Below, in pieces: positions 43,779 through 45,615 of a stretch of 45,615 nt of DNA. This DNA comes from Bryobacterales bacterium. GTDB taxonomy: Bacteria > Acidobacteriota > Terriglobia > Bryobacterales > Bryobacteraceae. A program made the translations under genes and the position numbers. The DNA lies in NCBI GenBank assembly GCA_025462945.1, contig JAOAPO010000194.1:1-45615 (forward strand), written 5' to 3'. The notes below the pieces were generated by a model. The model was not told the DNA's origin. It ran no database searches and was given only the letters and a program-made list of their open reading frames with translations. Numbering within the stretch: the first letter of the stretch is position 1; each line of letters starts with the position of its first letter.

Positions 43779-43916
43779 ATGGTCTGGGTGCCGCTCAAAT
43801 GCCCTCGCTGTGCGAGCGCGAACGTGATGAACAGGCATCTCTCGCTGTGGGGATACCTGATGTGGTGGAAGCCGCGACACGAGTGTCTGAAGTGTCGTAT
43901 GCAGTTCCACCAGTAA
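43779..43916 (+). CDS. 45-residue zinc-ribbon protein
   Basis: A short frame from ATG 43779 to TAA 43914-43916 encodes MVWVPLKCPRCASANVMNRH at its start and RHECLKCRMQFHQ at its end. Cys8, Cys11, Cys36 and Cys39 form two CxxC knuckles as in a zinc ribbon, separated by a Trp-rich hydrophobic loop. It resembles the short CPRCGS...CxxCGxRF proteins common in soil bacteria. It overlaps the 3' end of treY on the opposite strand for 122 bases. TAGTAT (43766-43771) lies upstream, but no clear -35. Confidence 0.6.
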   Translation: MVWVPLKCPRCASANVMNRHLSLWGYLMWWKPRHECLKCRMQFHQ

Positions 43917-45615
43917 GAACACCGACAGGCAGTCCGTCCAACGCCGCGCTTACGCTGATGGTTGAACCAGCCGACGCGACCCGCGCGTTCGTGAAGATAT
44001 TGCTCAGTTGCGGCGCTGATTCCGCTGGTAACGTCACTTCGGTATCGTGCCACTCGTTCGGTTCTGAACTGCGCGACGGGAAGCGCGCGACGACCACGAT
44101 CAGTAGGTGGTCTGCAGTCCGGCGGGCGAAGGCGCAGACGCGATCGGCGTCTTCCCCGGACACGGAAAGCGGCTCGTAGTCACCCACGGCAAACAGCTCC
44201 GGGTGCTCGGCCCGCAGAGCCAGAAGCCGCGAGGTGACGAACAACTTGATCCCACCGTCGCGCCAGTTCTGCAGCAGAGCCGGTACGTTTGTTGCGGTAC
44301 CGGCGACCGCCTCCTGTATACGCGCCCGCTCCTCGTAGTCGATCGGCCGCCGGTTATCCGGATCGACCAGGCTGAGGTCCCAGAGTTCCGCACCCTGATA
44401 GATGTCGGGCACGCCGGGTGAGGTCAGCTTCAGCGTCGTTTGTACCAGACTGTTCTGAACGCCGAGTGTCGCGATGCGTTCCTGAAACGGCAGAAACGCA
44501 GCCAGGAAGGCGCTCGACTGCTTCACGTCCAGCGCTGTGTCGACAAACGCAAGAACCGCGGCTTCGTATGCCGCATCTGGTGCTGACCAGTTCGAATGCA
44601 CCTTGGCCTCGCGCACTGACTTCGTCATCGCGCCCTTGAGGCGCTCCGTGTAGGTGGCGAGCGCGCTCTCAGTGGGTTTGTTCCCGCAGCCGGTGAGCTC
44701 GGCGGGCCAAGTTCCGATCAGAAGCTGATAGAGCAGGTACTCGTCAACTCTGTCGGGTGGGGCGGTCCCCTGGACGTCGCCGATCCGGGCGCGCAGAATG
44801 CGACTCCATGTCTGGACGTGTCTGACCCATTCGTCCGGCATCTCCGAAAGCACGGCGAGACGAGCACGCGTATCTTCCCCGCGCTTCGTGTCGTGGGTGG
44901 AGGTGGTGAGCATCGAGTTCGGCCACTTCTGCGCCCTTTTCGCATTGGCCTTGTGAAACTGGGAGAGAGTGACGCCGAAACGATCCGGGTGACCGCCCAC
45001 CTCGTTCAGCGCCACGAACCGGTTGTACCTGTAAAAGGCCGTGTCTTCCAGACCCTTTGCCATCACGGGTCCGCTGTACTGCTGCAGCTTCATGGCGAGC
45101 CGCAGGACGCAGTGCCTGCTGAATCCGCTGCGGCCGTTCGCAACGAGGTCTCCCGAAAAGAGACTGGCGAGAAAGTCGAAGACGCTCGGGTCGAGATCTT
45201 TCTCGCTGGCTCGCGCCTGCGTGAAAGCCCAGTTCAGGTCACGGCGATCGTCGTCGGTGGGCTGCCCTTCCGAATCGATATAGGTGCGGTAGACGGGGAA
45301 GCACGCGACGACCTCACGAATCGCGCGCCGGAGCAAGTTCTGTGTGAAATCGGCCGTTCGGGGATTTTGCCGAGCTATCCTGGCAGCCTCTCTCGCGAGA
45401 ACGTTGAGCTCACTCGCCATCTCGTATCGCATGATCCGGAGCTTCGACTTGCGGACGACCTCGCTGAAGGTCTGCCGGTGGCCTGTGAAGTCCGTGTAGG
45501 CGCGGGTGAAAGCTTCTTCGCCTGCCGGATCGATCAGAAGGCCGAGCACCAGGTTGGCGAACTCGTACCCGGTCGTGCCGTCGACAGGCCACTCGGCGCG
45601 GAGGTTTTCGTGGTG
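43795..45615 (-). CDS. treY: maltooligosyl trehalose synthase, 3' part
   Basis: TreY (GH13) rearranges the reducing end of maltodextrins into a trehalose linkage, which TreZ then releases. The frame enters from the right edge with PVDGTTGYEFANLVLG and contains RYNRFVALNEVGGHPDRFGV, TSTHDTKRGEDTRARLAVLS, KLTSPGVPDIYQGAELWDLS and LVDPDNRRPIDY, all typical of the C-terminal half. The usual end of the family corresponds to DGLPVGVLTGG; here the frame runs about 35 residues further, antisense to the zinc-ribbon gene, so the original stop may have been lost. The N-terminal catalytic half lies outside the window. Confidence 0.93.
   Translation of the reverse strand, partial: HHENLRAEWPVDGTTGYEFANLVLGLLIDPAGEEAFTRAYTDFTGHRQTFSEVVRKSKLRIMRYEMASELNVLAREAARIARQNPRTADFTQNLLRRAIREVVACFPVYRTYIDSEGQPTDDDRRDLNWAFTQARASEKDLDPSVFDFLASLFSGDLVANGRSGFSRHCVLRLAMKLQQYSGPVMAKGLEDTAFYRYNRFVALNEVGGHPDRFGVTLSQFHKANAKRAQKWPNSMLTTSTHDTKRGEDTRARLAVLSEMPDEWVRHVQTWSRILRARIGDVQGTAPPDRVDEYLLYQLLIGTWPAELTGCGNKPTESALATYTERLKGAMTKSVREAKVHSNWSAPDAAYEAAVLAFVDTALDVKQSSAFLAAFLPFQERIATLGVQNSLVQTTLKLTSPGVPDIYQGAELWDLSLVDPDNRRPIDYEERARIQEAVAGTATNVPALLQNWRDGGIKLFVTSRLLALRAEHPELFAVGDYEPLSVSGEDADRVCAFARRTADHLLIVVVARFPSRSSEPNEWHDTEVTLPAESAPQLSNIFTNARVASAGSTISVSAALDGLPVGVLTGGTAYDTSDTRVAASTTSGIPTARDACSSRSRSHSEGI

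Noticed and set aside
1-45615. CRISPR array or prophage
   Set aside because: No regularly spaced repeats, cas genes, phage structural genes or integrase were seen.

Overview
The window looks like chromosomal DNA of an acidobacterium of the Solibacter/Bryobacter group. This is inferred from several family signatures: a BACON-like repeat protein ending in a TIGR03437-type domain, a TIGR03435-type remnant, a CRTAC1 (FG-GAP/VCBS) plus TPR pair, PadR-linked membrane proteins, and a GC-rich, Gram-negative gene set (lpxD, lgt, lspA). Genus and species cannot be fixed from sequence alone. No rRNA, tRNA or CRISPR array was seen.

Layout. 1-2142: ROK-family kinase and a convergent class II aldolase. 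2454-8724 (minus): a tightly packed run ruvA-ruvB-folK-histidine kinase-NtrC-type regulator-glycosyltransferase/methyltransferase fusion. 8746-13252: rsmE, a membrane metallophosphoesterase, a zinc-ribbon PspC protein, an RlmD-type RNA methyltransferase and lpxD. 13257-16532 (minus): MCE/MlaD protein, HpcH/HpaI aldolase and M28 peptidase. 16602-18820: YIP1 protein, comF (unclear start) and an HNH endonuclease. 18966-23792: the secreted TIGR03437 protein, then a PadR regulator under a palindromic operator/promoter and two tandem paralogous membrane proteins. 23858-24536 (minus): a VapBC-type toxin-antitoxin pair. 24892-28984: ileS-lspA-lgt. 28884-29646 (minus): a conserved hypothetical and a small lipoprotein. 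29794-32640: a class II (B12-dependent) ribonucleotide reductase.

From 32.6 to 42.9 kb the character changes. Most genes are broken by frameshifts, stops or internal deletions: CRTAC1, TPR, a GntR regulator lacking part of its DNA-binding domain, an IS21-like end, a TonB-type outer-membrane protein, a PQQ dehydrogenase, an enolase-superfamily gene and a TIGR03435 gene. An FkbM methyltransferase, a double-cupin protein and a Ser/Gly-rich small secreted protein remain intact among them. The window closes with a NIPSNAP protein, a 45-residue zinc-ribbon gene and the 3' part of treY.

The most novel-looking unit is 21015-23792. Each of the two membrane proteins appears to carry two tandem Wzz-like (polysaccharide co-polymerase) modules behind a short N-terminal segment of the kind linked to PadR regulators. 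They are co-transcribed with the PadR gene from a promoter embedded in a 12-bp-arm inverted repeat.
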